A stretch of DNA of 33,975 bases from Bacillota bacterium. GTDB lineage: Bacteria; Bacillota; Bacilli; Alicyclobacillales; SLC66. Below are positions 23,261 to 32,304 of this stretch, in pieces (position 1 is the stretch's first letter; every line of letters starts with the position of its first letter). The notes below the pieces were generated by a model. The model saw nothing but the letters and a program-made list of their open reading frames with translations. It searched no databases and was not told where the DNA came from. The translations under genes and the position numbers were made by a program. The stretch spans positions 1 through 33,975 of the forward strand of contig JAKADA010000023.1 of the NCBI GenBank assembly GCA_021820975.1, given 5' to 3'.

Positions 23261-23466
23261 TGTTACCACCTCGCATAAAAAACAGAAAATTCTCTTTCTG
23301 TTTTGATTATATCACTGTTTTGTGATAAGGCAAAAGTTTTTCCCGCCTACAACTTTTATATTCAAACCGTAGATTTTGTGTGCACGCTCACTTGATTTAT
23401 TTAAACGCAGGTTCTATGTTTAAATGGGATAATTTCTCTAGGAATGGAGATGGGAGTCGATAGAAG
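23261..23466. other. AT-rich intergenic region with three inverted repeats
   Basis: No gene fits here. It holds AAAACAGAAA-ATTCTC-TTTCTGTTTT (23279-23304, perfect 10-bp arms), TATCAC-TGTTTT-GTGATA (23310-23327) and ATTTAAAC-11 bases-GTTTAAAT (23399-23425, perfect 8-bp arms). The last lies directly before GGGATAAT (23426-23433), a possible -10 element for the cardiolipin synthase gene. The first two may regulate the small minus-strand gene. Confidence 0.55.
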
Positions 23467-24693
23467 GTGCCTATTCATGTGAACGTTGAAAATGGGTTCT
23501 TATTGGCTTTTGGCATTATTATCTCATTACAAATTATCGTCGTTGCTGTCTCTGCATTAAATACCCGCTTTCGCCGCCGTCGTCATAACACCATGCTCGG
23601 ACGGTTTCCTCTTGATCCACTAACGATCGGCAACAACCAAGTGCAATTATTTACTTATGGCAACGATCTTTACGCTTATATGCTTGAGGATATTCGACGA
23701 GCTACACACCGGATTTGTTTGGAATCCTTTATCTGGAAATCCGATAGAATCGGTACCGAAATAAAAAACGCTTTAATTGAAAAAGCTAATGAGGGCATTG
23801 AAGTGTATGTTATCTTTGATGCTTTTGCTAATCTGGTCGTTCGTCGGTCTTTTAAACGTTTCCCTGAAAATGTACATGTATGCCGTTATCATGCTTGGCG
23901 GCATTTGATCGACATCGTTGATCCAAGGCGCTTGGCAAGAGATCATCGCAAATTACTCGTCGTTGATGAAGAGATCGGCTACGTCGGGGGATACAATATC
24001 GGTGATTTATATGGAAAAAAATGGCGTGATACACACGTTCGCCTCATGGGTGATGTAGCCACAAATTTATATCAATCATTTATTACTATCTGGAATGACA
24101 ACACGAAAAAAGATCTTGCACTAGGGTCAACCGTCACAGCGTTACAGCCTAACATTCGGGTTTATGCCAACAATCCATCGCGAATCACATTTCCTATTCG
24201 GTCAATGTACATCGATGCAATCGACTTAGCAAAAGAACAAATTTATTTGACTACTCCTTATTTCATTCCGGATCGCTATGTATTACATGCCTTAATCAAA
24301 GCCGCAAAGCGCGGAGTTAAGGTGCAATTGATGGTTCCTGAGCAGTCAAACCACTTACTTGCGGATTGGTTGGCTCGGACCTACTTTACCGACTGTCTAC
24401 AACAAGGCATTCGCATTTGGTTATATCAAGGGGCGATGATTCATGCTAAAACGGCAATGATCGACGGAAAATGGACGACGATCGGCACTGCCAATCTTGA
24501 TCGCTTAAGTCTTATGGGCAACTACGAGATGAACTTGGAATTTTTCCACGAAGAGTTAGCAGAACAAATGAAGTCAGTCTTTGCACATGACAGCAAGGCT
24601 TGTAGAGAATTAGAGTTACATGAATGGGTTCATAGACCCCTCGTGCAAAAATTAGGTGAGCTCGTGCTCTCTCCTTTATGGCCCTTTTTATAA
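23467..24693 (+). CDS. Cardiolipin synthase / phospholipase D-family protein
   Basis: A 408-residue protein with one N-terminal membrane helix (about 8-30) and two phospholipase D catalytic motifs. HKD1 is HRKLLVVDEEIGYVGGYN (His160, Lys162, Asp167) and HKD2 is HAKTAMIDGKWTTIGTANLD (His326, Lys328, Asp333). This is the arrangement of ClsA-type enzymes that condense two phosphatidylglycerols into cardiolipin, although it is shorter than ClsA (about 480) and has one helix rather than two. The GTG at 23467 has GGGAG ten bases upstream; the GTG at 23479 with AGAAGG is equally possible and would drop four residues. It ends at a strong bidirectional terminator. A YwiE/YwjE-like paralog is possible. 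Confidence 0.9.
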   Translation: MPIHVNVENGFLLAFGIIISLQIIVVAVSALNTRFRRRRHNTMLGRFPLDPLTIGNNQVQLFTYGNDLYAYMLEDIRRATHRICLESFIWKSDRIGTEIKNALIEKANEGIEVYVIFDAFANLVVRRSFKRFPENVHVCRYHAWRHLIDIVDPRRLARDHRKLLVVDEEIGYVGGYNIGDLYGKKWRDTHVRLMGDVATNLYQSFITIWNDNTKKDLALGSTVTALQPNIRVYANNPSRITFPIRSMYIDAIDLAKEQIYLTTPYFIPDRYVLHALIKAAKRGVKVQLMVPEQSNHLLADWLARTYFTDCLQQGIRIWLYQGAMIHAKTAMIDGKWTTIGTANLDRLSLMGNYEMNLEFFHEELAEQMKSVFAHDSKACRELELHEWVHRPLVQKLGELVLSPLWPFL

Positions 24694-24735
24694 CAGATTG
24701 CCGCTTCCCTATTTGGAAGCGGCAATCTGCTTTTT
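24694..24735. terminator. Strong bidirectional terminator between cls and fumarase
   Basis: CAGATTGCCGCTTCC-CTATTT-GGAAGCGGCAATCTG is a perfect 15-bp stem (24694-24729) with a six-base loop. It is followed by CTTTTT on the plus side and preceded by AAAAA-equivalent bases for the minus side. It separates the convergent cardiolipin synthase and fumarase genes. Confidence 0.95.
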
Positions 24736-24740
24736 ATCAC

Positions 24741-26258
24741 CTACATGACAGGCTCTTTGAAGTCCTCAAGTTTTTTCTTTGAAAACTGATCAATATCGAA
24801 ATGTAAGCTATTACCGTGAGAATCCATCGTAACAATTGCCGCAAATTCCTTAACCGTGATGTGCCACATCGCTTCGGGAATGCCAAATTGATCTAAGAAA
24901 TCAACCCCATCCACTTGTTCCACACATTTTGCATAATACTGTGCAGCGCCACCGATTGCATTGAGATAGACCGCGCCATAATCCTGCAGCGCTTGTAACG
25001 TTTTGGGGCCCATACCGCCTTTTCCAATGACAACACGCAATCCAAGTTTCTTGATAATATCTGCTTGGTAGGGTTCCTCGCGGGAACTTGTCGTCGGACC
25101 TGCTGCTTTAACATGCCACTGTTTATCGTCATCTTGCAACATCACAGGACCACAGTGATAGAGCACACCACCGTTTGTGTTCACAGGAGCGTCATGATCC
25201 ATTAAGTATTTGTGTAGAGCATCACGGCCGGTATGCAACTCGCCATCGATGATGACGACATCGCCTACTGACAATGACCGTATCTCCTCTTCTGTTATAG
25301 GAGCGTGCAATACTTTGGCACCATCGCGCAACATAGACGTATTGGCTTGATCAAGCCCACCAGCACCATCTTTATATAACCATGACAAAATGGTACCTGT
25401 CGCATCCATACGAATGCCCTGACGACGAAATGCCCAACAATTATACGCTACTGATACAAAAAAGCTCGCTGGAAGTCGATTTTGCACACCGATCTTGCAT
25501 CCAAGTAACGTCACTTTGCCACCGAAACCCATGGTGCCTATCCCTAACTGATTCGCATTTTCCATAATATAGTTTTCAAGCTTAGCCAAGCTTGGTTCTG
25601 GGCTCATATCATCCATGGGGCGAAATAACTGCTCTTTAGCATGTTGATACCCTGACGTTCGATCGCCACCGATTGATACGCCGATAAAACCTGCCGCACA
25701 CCCTTGCCCTTGCGCCTGATAAATAGCATGCAAAATACACTTACGCACACCATCCAAGTCCCGTCCTGCCTTACCTAATCCGTCAAGTTCAGTCGGCAAA
25801 CTATACTGGATGTTCTTGTTTTCGCAACCGCCGCCTTTTAGCAAAAGACGCATTTCAATATCGTCGCGTTCCCACTGATGAAAATGAATGACTGGAGTTC
25901 CCGGGCCTAAATTATTGCCTGTATTTTTACCCGTCAAAGAATCCACGGAATTCGTCCGAAGTTTTCCCAGCCGAGTTGCTTCAACCACAGCCTCTTTAAT
26001 TTGCCTTTCCATCTCCAATTGATTGATTCCTACAGGAACCATAACTTCAAACGTTGGCATACCCGTATCTTGACAGATAGGCCCTTGTTCCGCATCGGCC
26101 GTCAATACATTATCGATGATCGTTTCTAACGCAAGAGATGCTCTGCTTCCAGCATCTTCATGCATACGTGCTCGAGCCAGAGCCCTTCTCGCATCAGGAG
26201 GAAGATTCGTCGACGTATCAATGATCAAATCAAGTATGCTCTGATAAAAATTATCCAT
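24741..26258 (-). CDS. fumA: Class I fumarate hydratase (iron-sulfur, FumA/FumB type)
   Basis: This 505-residue enzyme interconverts fumarate and L-malate in the TCA cycle using an oxygen-sensitive 4Fe-4S cluster. The N-terminal alpha domain shows ICQDTGMPTFEV (Cys near 62, a cluster ligand) and KGGGCENKN; later GQGCAAGFIGVSIGGDRTSG and LLGCKIG complete the cluster region. The C-terminal beta domain (about 330-490) has GDVVIIDGELHTGRDALHKYL and AAGPTTSSREEPYQADIIKKLG. The single-chain two-domain form matches FumA/FumB rather than split tartrate dehydratase subunits, though L-tartrate dehydratase cannot be fully excluded. The ATG at 26258 has AGGTG six bases upstream. It lies 21 bases after the PBP gene. 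Confidence 0.93.
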   Translation of the reverse strand: MDNFYQSILDLIIDTSTNLPPDARRALARARMHEDAGSRASLALETIIDNVLTADAEQGPICQDTGMPTFEVMVPVGINQLEMERQIKEAVVEATRLGKLRTNSVDSLTGKNTGNNLGPGTPVIHFHQWERDDIEMRLLLKGGGCENKNIQYSLPTELDGLGKAGRDLDGVRKCILHAIYQAQGQGCAAGFIGVSIGGDRTSGYQHAKEQLFRPMDDMSPEPSLAKLENYIMENANQLGIGTMGFGGKVTLLGCKIGVQNRLPASFFVSVAYNCWAFRRQGIRMDATGTILSWLYKDGAGGLDQANTSMLRDGAKVLHAPITEEEIRSLSVGDVVIIDGELHTGRDALHKYLMDHDAPVNTNGGVLYHCGPVMLQDDDKQWHVKAAGPTTSSREEPYQADIIKKLGLRVVIGKGGMGPKTLQALQDYGAVYLNAIGGAAQYYAKCVEQVDGVDFLDQFGIPEAMWHITVKEFAAIVTMDSHGNSLHFDIDQFSKKKLEDFKEPVM

Positions 26259-26279
26259 GAAAAACACCTGTCCCTTCTT

Positions 26280-28154
26280 TTAATTAACATGGATCGGCGT
26301 AGGTGGAATTGATTTTTGGGCTGCCAATTCATTTAAATACGCATCGATAATTTTTCTTGCCACAGGTCCAGAGGACATATATCCTTCACCAGCACCTGGG
26401 ACGATGACAGCGACAGCAATTTTAGGATGATTAAAAGGTGCCCAACCAATAAACAAGGCAATGTCTCGTCCTTTTAATCCGGTTTGCGCTGTACCGGTCT
26501 TGCCAGCAACCGAATAGGGATCCCCTAAAAATGTTGACCACGCTGTCCCCATACGTTGCGTGGTGACCCAGAGCATGCCTTGGCGAATAAGGTTCAAATT
26601 ACTCTGCGACACGGGAATCCTATTCATCATGACTGGCTTAACAACTTTTAGCAATTTTCCTGTTGGAGACAATACCTCATGCAATACTTCAGGTTTCATG
26701 CGTTTTCCACCATTGGCGATAGCAGATACATATTGCGCCAATCCTATTGCTGTATACGCCTGATCCTGACCAATGGCCATGTAAGCTAAGTCTGACAGAT
26801 AACCGTTATCATGAAAATACCCTGTTTGTTCATTCGGTAGATCCACACCAGTCAACGAAGTAAGGCCAAATTGTTTCGCATATTTTGCTAATCCGTTGAA
26901 CGCTTTTACCCGCTCTCCATTCATCCAAGTATTAATATCCCCATTTTGAGGGGGGTAATGGCCTAACCACAGGCCGACCTGATACAAGTAGACATCCGAG
27001 GAATATTCAAGTGCTTCAGGTAATGTAACCGTGCCAAAACCATAAGGAACCCATTCATTTAACCGTGTATTACCAACCATAAGGTACCCTGGATCATACA
27101 CCGTGGTATACGGTGTAATAACACCTTGCTTTAATGCGTACATCAACGTCAACGGCTTTTCCGTGGAACCAGGCATAAATAATCCCGATACAGCCTGATT
27201 CAGTGCTGCTTGCGTATATTCATTGTAATGCTTTTGACTAATTCCTCCAACGAACCATTGCGGGTTGTAAAATGGATAACTTCCCATAGCAAGTACAGCA
27301 CCCGTAGTAGGATCCATGGCAACAGCGACACCAGAATTCACCCATGAAGAGCCTTGCGTTTGCAAACTTTGCACTTGTTGTTTAATCGCATTTTGCAAGA
27401 CGTCTTGCAAATGGCCATCGATATTTAATACGAGATTATCCCCTGCAACAGGTGCTGGATACAAACCAAGATCACGCATAGGTACTTGCTGATTATTGAC
27501 CTCGACACGCATGGTCCCTGGTTTACCTTGCAACAGATTTTCATACTGTGCCTCGATGCCATCCAATCCCACCAAGGCATTTGGCGGGTAGTTTGCGTAC
27601 TGTTTAGTAGCGCTTTGCGTGTTAGGAATTGCCCCGATATACCCTAAAACATGACCAGCCAGCGCATCATAAGGATAGTAACGCACAGGTGTTGCAATCA
27701 CCGTAACACCAGGTAAACTTGTCGCGTGCTCTTCCACATAAGATACAGCGCGCTCCGATGCGTTTTGTAATATCGTGACCTGGGGATTGTACCCTTTCAA
27801 TTGCATGGCATTTATAATCGTTTTGGCAGACACACCAAAGGACACAGCCAGTTGATCAGCTATCGCAACTGGGTTTTGTGCACTAGAGTTTAGATTCGTG
27901 AATACTACATCAAACGTAGGTTTGTCTGCAGCTAAGAGATTATGATTTCTATCGTAAATCCATCCCCTTGATGGCGCAACTGTCAGGGTATCGTAAGCGT
28001 TGGTATTTGATTCTTGGTTAAACTGTGATCCAACTTTTACCTGAAGATAACCCAATCGTAAAATCAATACAGAAACCGCAGCAAATACCCCGATAAAGAC
28101 CAAGCTCAGCCGGTTTTCAAACGGACGTTTATCCGGCTTGTCGGCCTTATTCAT
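26280..28154 (-). CDS. mrdA: Class B penicillin-binding protein, PBP2 (elongation-type transpeptidase)
   Basis: This 624-residue membrane-anchored transpeptidase crosslinks peptidoglycan. An N-terminal cytoplasmic tail and one helix (about 17-35, LSLVFIGVFAAVSVLILRLGYLQ) are followed by the PBP dimer domain with SRGWIYDRNHNLLA (about 72-85). The transpeptidase domain carries the SxxK serine in GSTEKP (Ser330, Lys333) and the KTGT box (Lys552). The SxN position reads SSD (385-387), an Asp instead of Asn. The ATG at 28154 follows AAGGGG at nine bases. No rodA or mreC gene is next to it; it sits between a SpoVAF-like gene and fumarase, so a vegetative or a sporulation role is open. Confidence 0.9.
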   Translation of the reverse strand: MNKADKPDKRPFENRLSLVFIGVFAAVSVLILRLGYLQVKVGSQFNQESNTNAYDTLTVAPSRGWIYDRNHNLLAADKPTFDVVFTNLNSSAQNPVAIADQLAVSFGVSAKTIINAMQLKGYNPQVTILQNASERAVSYVEEHATSLPGVTVIATPVRYYPYDALAGHVLGYIGAIPNTQSATKQYANYPPNALVGLDGIEAQYENLLQGKPGTMRVEVNNQQVPMRDLGLYPAPVAGDNLVLNIDGHLQDVLQNAIKQQVQSLQTQGSSWVNSGVAVAMDPTTGAVLAMGSYPFYNPQWFVGGISQKHYNEYTQAALNQAVSGLFMPGSTEKPLTLMYALKQGVITPYTTVYDPGYLMVGNTRLNEWVPYGFGTVTLPEALEYSSDVYLYQVGLWLGHYPPQNGDINTWMNGERVKAFNGLAKYAKQFGLTSLTGVDLPNEQTGYFHDNGYLSDLAYMAIGQDQAYTAIGLAQYVSAIANGGKRMKPEVLHEVLSPTGKLLKVVKPVMMNRIPVSQSNLNLIRQGMLWVTTQRMGTAWSTFLGDPYSVAGKTGTAQTGLKGRDIALFIGWAPFNHPKIAVAVIVPGAGEGYMSSGPVARKIIDAYLNELAAQKSIPPTPIHVN

Positions 28155-28219
28155 GAAACCATACCCCTTTACAATCATTCTATCGATATTATACCGATGC
28201 AAGTAAAGGAATGACAGAC

Positions 28220-29719
28220 CTAGCCACGACGGGTATAACTTTTAGGTCGAAAAATCTTAGGACGTTTATCTTCTTCAAAGAGCGGGCGCCTGATAAAAGC
28301 TCCTTTAACACCTTCCCAATCAAATGGGATAATAGGCCAAAAGAAAGGGACCCCAAAGGAACGTGTGGTGGATAATAAAACAATGACACCGATCATACCA
28401 AGTACATAACCGATCCATCCCAATGCCCAGGTAATCAAGATCATGCCGAAACGCAAAATACGATTGGCCGATGCCAATTCATGCGATGAGGTGGCGAATT
28501 GTGCGATAACAGCAGCACCCATAAAAACGAGAACCTCAGGGGTCACCAAATTCATCATGACAGTAAACTGACCAAAAACAAGTGCTGCCACGACGGCAAT
28601 GGCTGTCGCCATAGGCGTTGGTGTATTAATGACAGCACGTTCAAATAAGTCTACTGATACTTGCGCAATTAAAAATTGAAAACCTAAGGGCAATGGTAAC
28701 GGTTTGGGAATAACAATCGAAGCGATTCCCTTAGGTAAATAATGACCAAACTGCGCCACAACAATGAAAAAACTTGGTGAAAACACCGATATAATCGATC
28801 CAAAAATAAGAATCCATCGCAAATACGTTCCATTGATCGGGTACACGTGATAGTCTTCTGGATGATGAATATGATGAAATGCAGTGGCTGGTGCAATAAT
28901 GACTTCTGGCGTTGTATCTACAACGATGACTACTTGGCCCTCAAGGATACTCGTTACAGCAACATCAGGCCGTTCTGTGTAACGCACGATAGGATAAGGG
29001 TTCCACTTTACTTTGCCAAGGTACTCAGTGACTGCCTGCTCACCCATCGCGACGGTATCTGTGCTCATAGCCTTCAATTCCTTGCGCATATTGTTAACAA
29101 GTTTTGGGTCAGTTACATCTTCCAGATAAATAAGACTAACGTCAGTTTGCGACCGCGTTCCGACTTGAATCAATTCAACACGCAAACGAGGATCACGCAT
29201 ACGACGACGGATAAGAACAACGTTAATTAGCATCGTTTCGGTAAAACCGTCTTTAGGTCCTCGTACGATGCGTTCAACTTCAGGCTCCTGAATTCCGCGC
29301 ATCGGGTATACACGAGTATCAATCAGTAAAACCTGTGAATAACCATCTAGAAAAATAACTAAAGGACCTGATAGGATGAATCGCACAGCATCTTTTAACT
29401 TATCCACGATTTGTACCTGTACAAAGCTCACCGTTACGTTGAGGTAATTCACAAGATCTTTTAATTCAAAGCCGTCTTTGTTACGGCTCACGAATTCTTT
29501 GATCGTCATTTCCATATTTTCGACGATCATAACCATATTCATGGTCAAAAAGTAGCCGTTCGCCGTATAAGCTGTCATACGGATGTTTTCAAAAATAAAC
29601 GGTTTAGCAATGAGATCCCAGCTCACGCCGATACCTAACAACTCTTTTAGCATACTATCATTTTCATCTAAATTCGGGGATATTTGAACATTTTCCAAGG
29701 ACTCCATGGCCGTTGTCAT
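28220..29719 (-). CDS. SpoVAF-like GerA-family spore membrane protein
   Basis: A 499-residue protein closely matching SpoVAF (about 490 residues) rather than GerAA. It has a soluble N-terminal domain with EVERIVRGPKDGFTETML and YTERPDVA, then about five membrane helices. The SpoVAF-like run LPLPLGFQFLIAQVSVDLFERA is followed by TPTPMATAIAVVAALVFGQ and ASANRILRFGM. SpoVAF forms a channel complex with FigP that amplifies germinant signalling in spores. The ATG at 29719 follows GAGGTG at nine bases. Normally spoVAF ends the spoVA operon; here no spoVAA-E gene is in view. A candidate sigma-G promoter lies at 29741-29770. It could also be a second GerAA-type protein. Confidence 0.85.
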   Translation of the reverse strand: MTTAMESLENVQISPNLDENDSMLKELLGIGVSWDLIAKPFIFENIRMTAYTANGYFLTMNMVMIVENMEMTIKEFVSRNKDGFELKDLVNYLNVTVSFVQVQIVDKLKDAVRFILSGPLVIFLDGYSQVLLIDTRVYPMRGIQEPEVERIVRGPKDGFTETMLINVVLIRRRMRDPRLRVELIQVGTRSQTDVSLIYLEDVTDPKLVNNMRKELKAMSTDTVAMGEQAVTEYLGKVKWNPYPIVRYTERPDVAVTSILEGQVVIVVDTTPEVIIAPATAFHHIHHPEDYHVYPINGTYLRWILIFGSIISVFSPSFFIVVAQFGHYLPKGIASIVIPKPLPLPLGFQFLIAQVSVDLFERAVINTPTPMATAIAVVAALVFGQFTVMMNLVTPEVLVFMGAAVIAQFATSSHELASANRILRFGMILITWALGWIGYVLGMIGVIVLLSTTRSFGVPFFWPIIPFDWEGVKGAFIRRPLFEEDKRPKIFRPKSYTRRG

Positions 29720-29740
29720 GTGTTGGATCACCTCTGCATG

Positions 29741-29770
29741 GAGTATGTGGAAAGCCTCTTCATGGTATGC
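29741..29770 (-). promoter_or_regulatory. Candidate sigma-G promoter for the SpoVAF-like gene
   Basis: On the minus strand GCATA (29766-29770) and CATACTC (29741-29747) are 18 bases apart. This matches the sigma-G pattern GHATR-N17/18-CATNHTA except for the last base. It lies about 22 bases before the start codon, and late forespore expression is expected for this protein class. Confidence 0.5.
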
Positions 29771-29875
29771 ATATAGGCGATACCATAAAATTTACTAATT
29801 CCATCCTTGCGATGAAACTTTTTTGAAATGGATCTCGTCTCATGTTTGGGACCGATAAAAAGCGGGGCGATCGAT

Positions 29876-30415
29876 ATGGTTGACAATCGTTCATTTAAAG
29901 TGCGTTTGGCTGTGATTTTTATAGTATCCCTTGGTTTGGTGCTCTGGTTGCCCTTGGCACACGTGACGCGCGCAAGTCATGTGTCGCATGTCATGAACCA
30001 AACTTGGCGTGTGCATCATCTAAATAATTGGGTTGAATTTGCTTATCCAGCTTCCTTCGTATCGGTCAATGATGGATCGCCCACTATGGTACTTGCCGGT
30101 GGAGCCTTGCTGAATAAAGCACATACAAACTATCAGATTTTGATGGGTGTAGCTGTGGACACCAATACTCGCCATACGATTGACCAAGTGGCTTCTCAAC
30201 TTCTTCATTCCTATAAGACGGCCAAAGTATTACATGACACGGGTTCACTCTACGGAAGAGAACTTGTGTTTTCTTGGCCCACAGGTGGGACGTATACCGT
30301 ATACCTCACTCATTTTGCTCATGGTATTCGTGAAATCATCATCAACAATGAACAGTCCAATCAAGCGTATGAACCTTGGATCACCCACTTTTTACGAAGC
30401 GTCCACAACGTTTAA
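29876..30415 (+). CDS. Exported hypothetical protein
   Basis: A 179-residue protein with a clear signal peptide or N-terminal anchor (about 8-32: basic FKVR, then LAVIFIVSLGLVLWLPLAHV, then TRA). The remainder is a small, mainly beta-rich soluble domain (NWVEFAYPASFVSV, then YQILMGVAVDT, and YTVYLTHFAHGIREIIINNE near the C-terminus). This pattern resembles PsbP-like or DUF-type exported domains, but I cannot assign a family. The ATG at 29876 is preferred because it begins the signal peptide. The ribosome site is weak (GGGGCGAT). It is followed 29 bases later by another exported protein gene, so the two form a probable operon. Confidence 0.7.
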   Translation: MVDNRSFKVRLAVIFIVSLGLVLWLPLAHVTRASHVSHVMNQTWRVHHLNNWVEFAYPASFVSVNDGSPTMVLAGGALLNKAHTNYQILMGVAVDTNTRHTIDQVASQLLHSYKTAKVLHDTGSLYGRELVFSWPTGGTYTVYLTHFAHGIREIIINNEQSNQAYEPWITHFLRSVHNV

Positions 30416-30444
30416 AAACTCTCTGTGGAAAAAGAGGAGATTGC

Positions 30445-31398
30445 ATGATAATCAAAAATCGCCATTGGCTCCTTAGTGTCTTATGCACAACTGCCTTACT
30501 TGCACCATTGGGGCAAGCGTTTGCACAGACATCAAAAGTTCCATCGTATGTGTCTGCACTTTTACCACAAGGAACCCCTATTGGTAGCAGCATGATATTT
30601 TCCTTTCACAAGCACCAATTTGCACTCGTAACGACTGGTACAACACCTCAAAACACGCATCCATGGATTGTTGTAGGTGAACGTGAAAATGCCAAGTGGA
30701 CACCTATATTTGCAACAGATACCCTATCCGCCTATGCGGCTTCGCAATTCGTCGTTGGCCCTAGCTCGCCTTCACAGCAGGCCGTGGCTGTATCCTTTAT
30801 CATCGATGCAGCAACAGGCATTGAGACGAACGTCTACACACTTCTTGTAACGGATCATCATGCAAAAACGGTGTCCATTTTGCCCACGGTTATCAATGGC
30901 GACATAGTTAAAGGTACGACAAAAAAATCAATCGTGGTCAATGCGTTGAATCTACAAGTCAAAGAATATTTTCACCACAACCAGTTTGTTGCGACATTTA
31001 CGCCTCTTACGACGTTACTCGATGACAGTGCCACCAATCATGTGCCTTTCGTTCTCGATGCCTCGACGACTGTTACAGGCGGTACAGTTCGCTTACTTGG
31101 TCCATCAACCATCACCCTTAAAGTGGGCCAGTCCATTTCGTTTGTGCCATTAAATAAAACTGGTCAAAATCAGATGCTTGGGGCAAAACCTAGTTTAGGA
31201 AGCAACCAAGGCATCTCTGTTTATACGAATGGTGGAGCAAAATCTCCCGTCAGTTTTTATCAAGCAGCGCAAGTAATGACCAATTCGTATCACTTTTCAT
31301 CTCCTGGCACCTATGAATTTGCAATCGTTCCGAAAGGTTACACTGCCATGAATCCTAATCATCAAGTAGCACTACTTCACGTACATGTGACTCACTAA
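30445..31398 (+). CDS. Exported hypothetical protein with signal peptide
   Basis: A 317-residue protein with a Sec signal peptide (1-27: MIIKNRHW, hydrophobic SVLCTTALLAPLG, cleavage after AFA). The mature protein is polar and beta-rich, without membrane helices or cysteine motifs. A C-terminal third (about 205-317, TVTGGTVRLLGPSTITLKVG, then SPGTYEFAIVPKGY) looks like an Ig-like or cupredoxin-like beta sandwich, which often binds partners on the cell surface. GAGGAG lies six bases before the ATG at 30445. It is paired with the preceding exported protein. I do not recognise a family, and no enzymatic residues are evident. Confidence 0.72.
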   Translation: MIIKNRHWLLSVLCTTALLAPLGQAFAQTSKVPSYVSALLPQGTPIGSSMIFSFHKHQFALVTTGTTPQNTHPWIVVGERENAKWTPIFATDTLSAYAASQFVVGPSSPSQQAVAVSFIIDAATGIETNVYTLLVTDHHAKTVSILPTVINGDIVKGTTKKSIVVNALNLQVKEYFHHNQFVATFTPLTTLLDDSATNHVPFVLDASTTVTGGTVRLLGPSTITLKVGQSISFVPLNKTGQNQMLGAKPSLGSNQGISVYTNGGAKSPVSFYQAAQVMTNSYHFSSPGTYEFAIVPKGYTAMNPNHQVALLHVHVTH

Positions 31399-31405
31399 CG
31401 GATAT

Positions 31406-31427
31406 ATCATGCTACAATTAGTATGAT
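31406..31427. promoter_or_regulatory. Palindrome overlapping a -10-like element before the SDR-recQ pair
   Basis: ATCATGCT-ACAATT-AGTATGAT forms an 8-bp inverted repeat with one G-T pair around six bases. TACAAT (31413-31418) inside it could be the -10 of the SDR-recQ transcript, so the palindrome may be an operator. No T-run follows, which argues against a terminator. Confidence 0.4.
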
Positions 31428-31455
31428 CCTACTTGTGTAAGGAATGAGATCATAC

Positions 31456-32304
31456 GTGTCTACAAACAACTCAACTACTGTACTGATTACGGGTGCTTCA
31501 AGCGGCTTTGGATTAGCATCTGCGGTAGCTCTCGCAAGCGAGGGTTACCGTGTCATTGCAGCCATCCGTAATCTCGATAAGCGTTCCGTTATCGAAGAAA
31601 AAGCGCTTAGCCAAGGCGTACATCAATCTATCGATATTCGCCAACTCGATATTACCGACATGGCTTCTATCCCTTTATTTATCCAACACCTTCTAACGGA
31701 CTATGATCACATCGATATTTTGATCAATAACGCAGGATTTGCATCTGGTGGCTTTGTCGAAGACATTCCCCTATCTATGTGGCGTGAACAATTCGAGACC
31801 AATTTCTTTGGATCTTTGGCGATGATGCAAGCCGTTTTACCATCAATGAGACAAAAACGCTCAGGCATGATCATCAACGTGAGTAGCGTCAGTGCCATTC
31901 TGGGATTCCCTGGCATGGGTCCATACTCCGCCTCGAAGTTTGCTCTTGAAGGATTATCGGAATCATTGCGTCTTGAGATGGCGCCTTATCATGTACGCGT
32001 CGTGTTGATTGAACCAGCGTCCTACAAAACAAGCATCTGGGAAAAAGGCATGGAGCACTCCGCCATGGACGCCAATTCTCCCTATAAAGTGCGGATTGAA
32101 GCCTTAAAAAAAGATGTGGAACATATCGCACGCACAAGTGGTGATCCTAATGAAGTTGTGCAACTTATTTCTAAGATCATCAAAAAGAAGAATCCGAGAT
32201 TTCGGTACCCCGTAGGCAAAGGTGCAAACGCATTAGCGATTAGTAAAAAACTACTTCCATGGCGGTTTTTAGAACTCATGCTGACGAGAAATACTCCCTT
32301 ATGA
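31456..32304 (+). CDS. Short-chain dehydrogenase/reductase (SDR) family oxidoreductase
   Basis: This 282-residue NAD(P)-dependent enzyme has a Rossmann fold. The cofactor motif is TGASSGFG (residues 12-19), the structural motif NNAG is near 92, and the catalytic triad is Ser143/144 (NVSSVSA), Tyr157 and Lys161 (YSASK). It resembles classical SDRs of the 280-residue retinol or steroid dehydrogenase-like type; the substrate cannot be deduced. The GTG at 31456 is chosen because AAGGA lies 12 bases upstream; the ATG at 31444 directly abuts that site. Its stop overlaps the recQ start (ATGA), so the two genes are translationally coupled although unrelated in function. Confidence 0.92.
   Translation: MSTNNSTTVLITGASSGFGLASAVALASEGYRVIAAIRNLDKRSVIEEKALSQGVHQSIDIRQLDITDMASIPLFIQHLLTDYDHIDILINNAGFASGGFVEDIPLSMWREQFETNFFGSLAMMQAVLPSMRQKRSGMIINVSSVSAILGFPGMGPYSASKFALEGLSESLRLEMAPYHVRVVLIEPASYKTSIWEKGMEHSAMDANSPYKVRIEALKKDVEHIARTSGDPNEVVQLISKIIKKKNPRFRYPVGKGANALAISKKLLPWRFLELMLTRNTPL

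Noticed and set aside
28847-29230. A 127-codon plus-strand open frame
   Set aside because: It is antisense to the SpoVAF-like gene and shows no family pattern or ribosome site.
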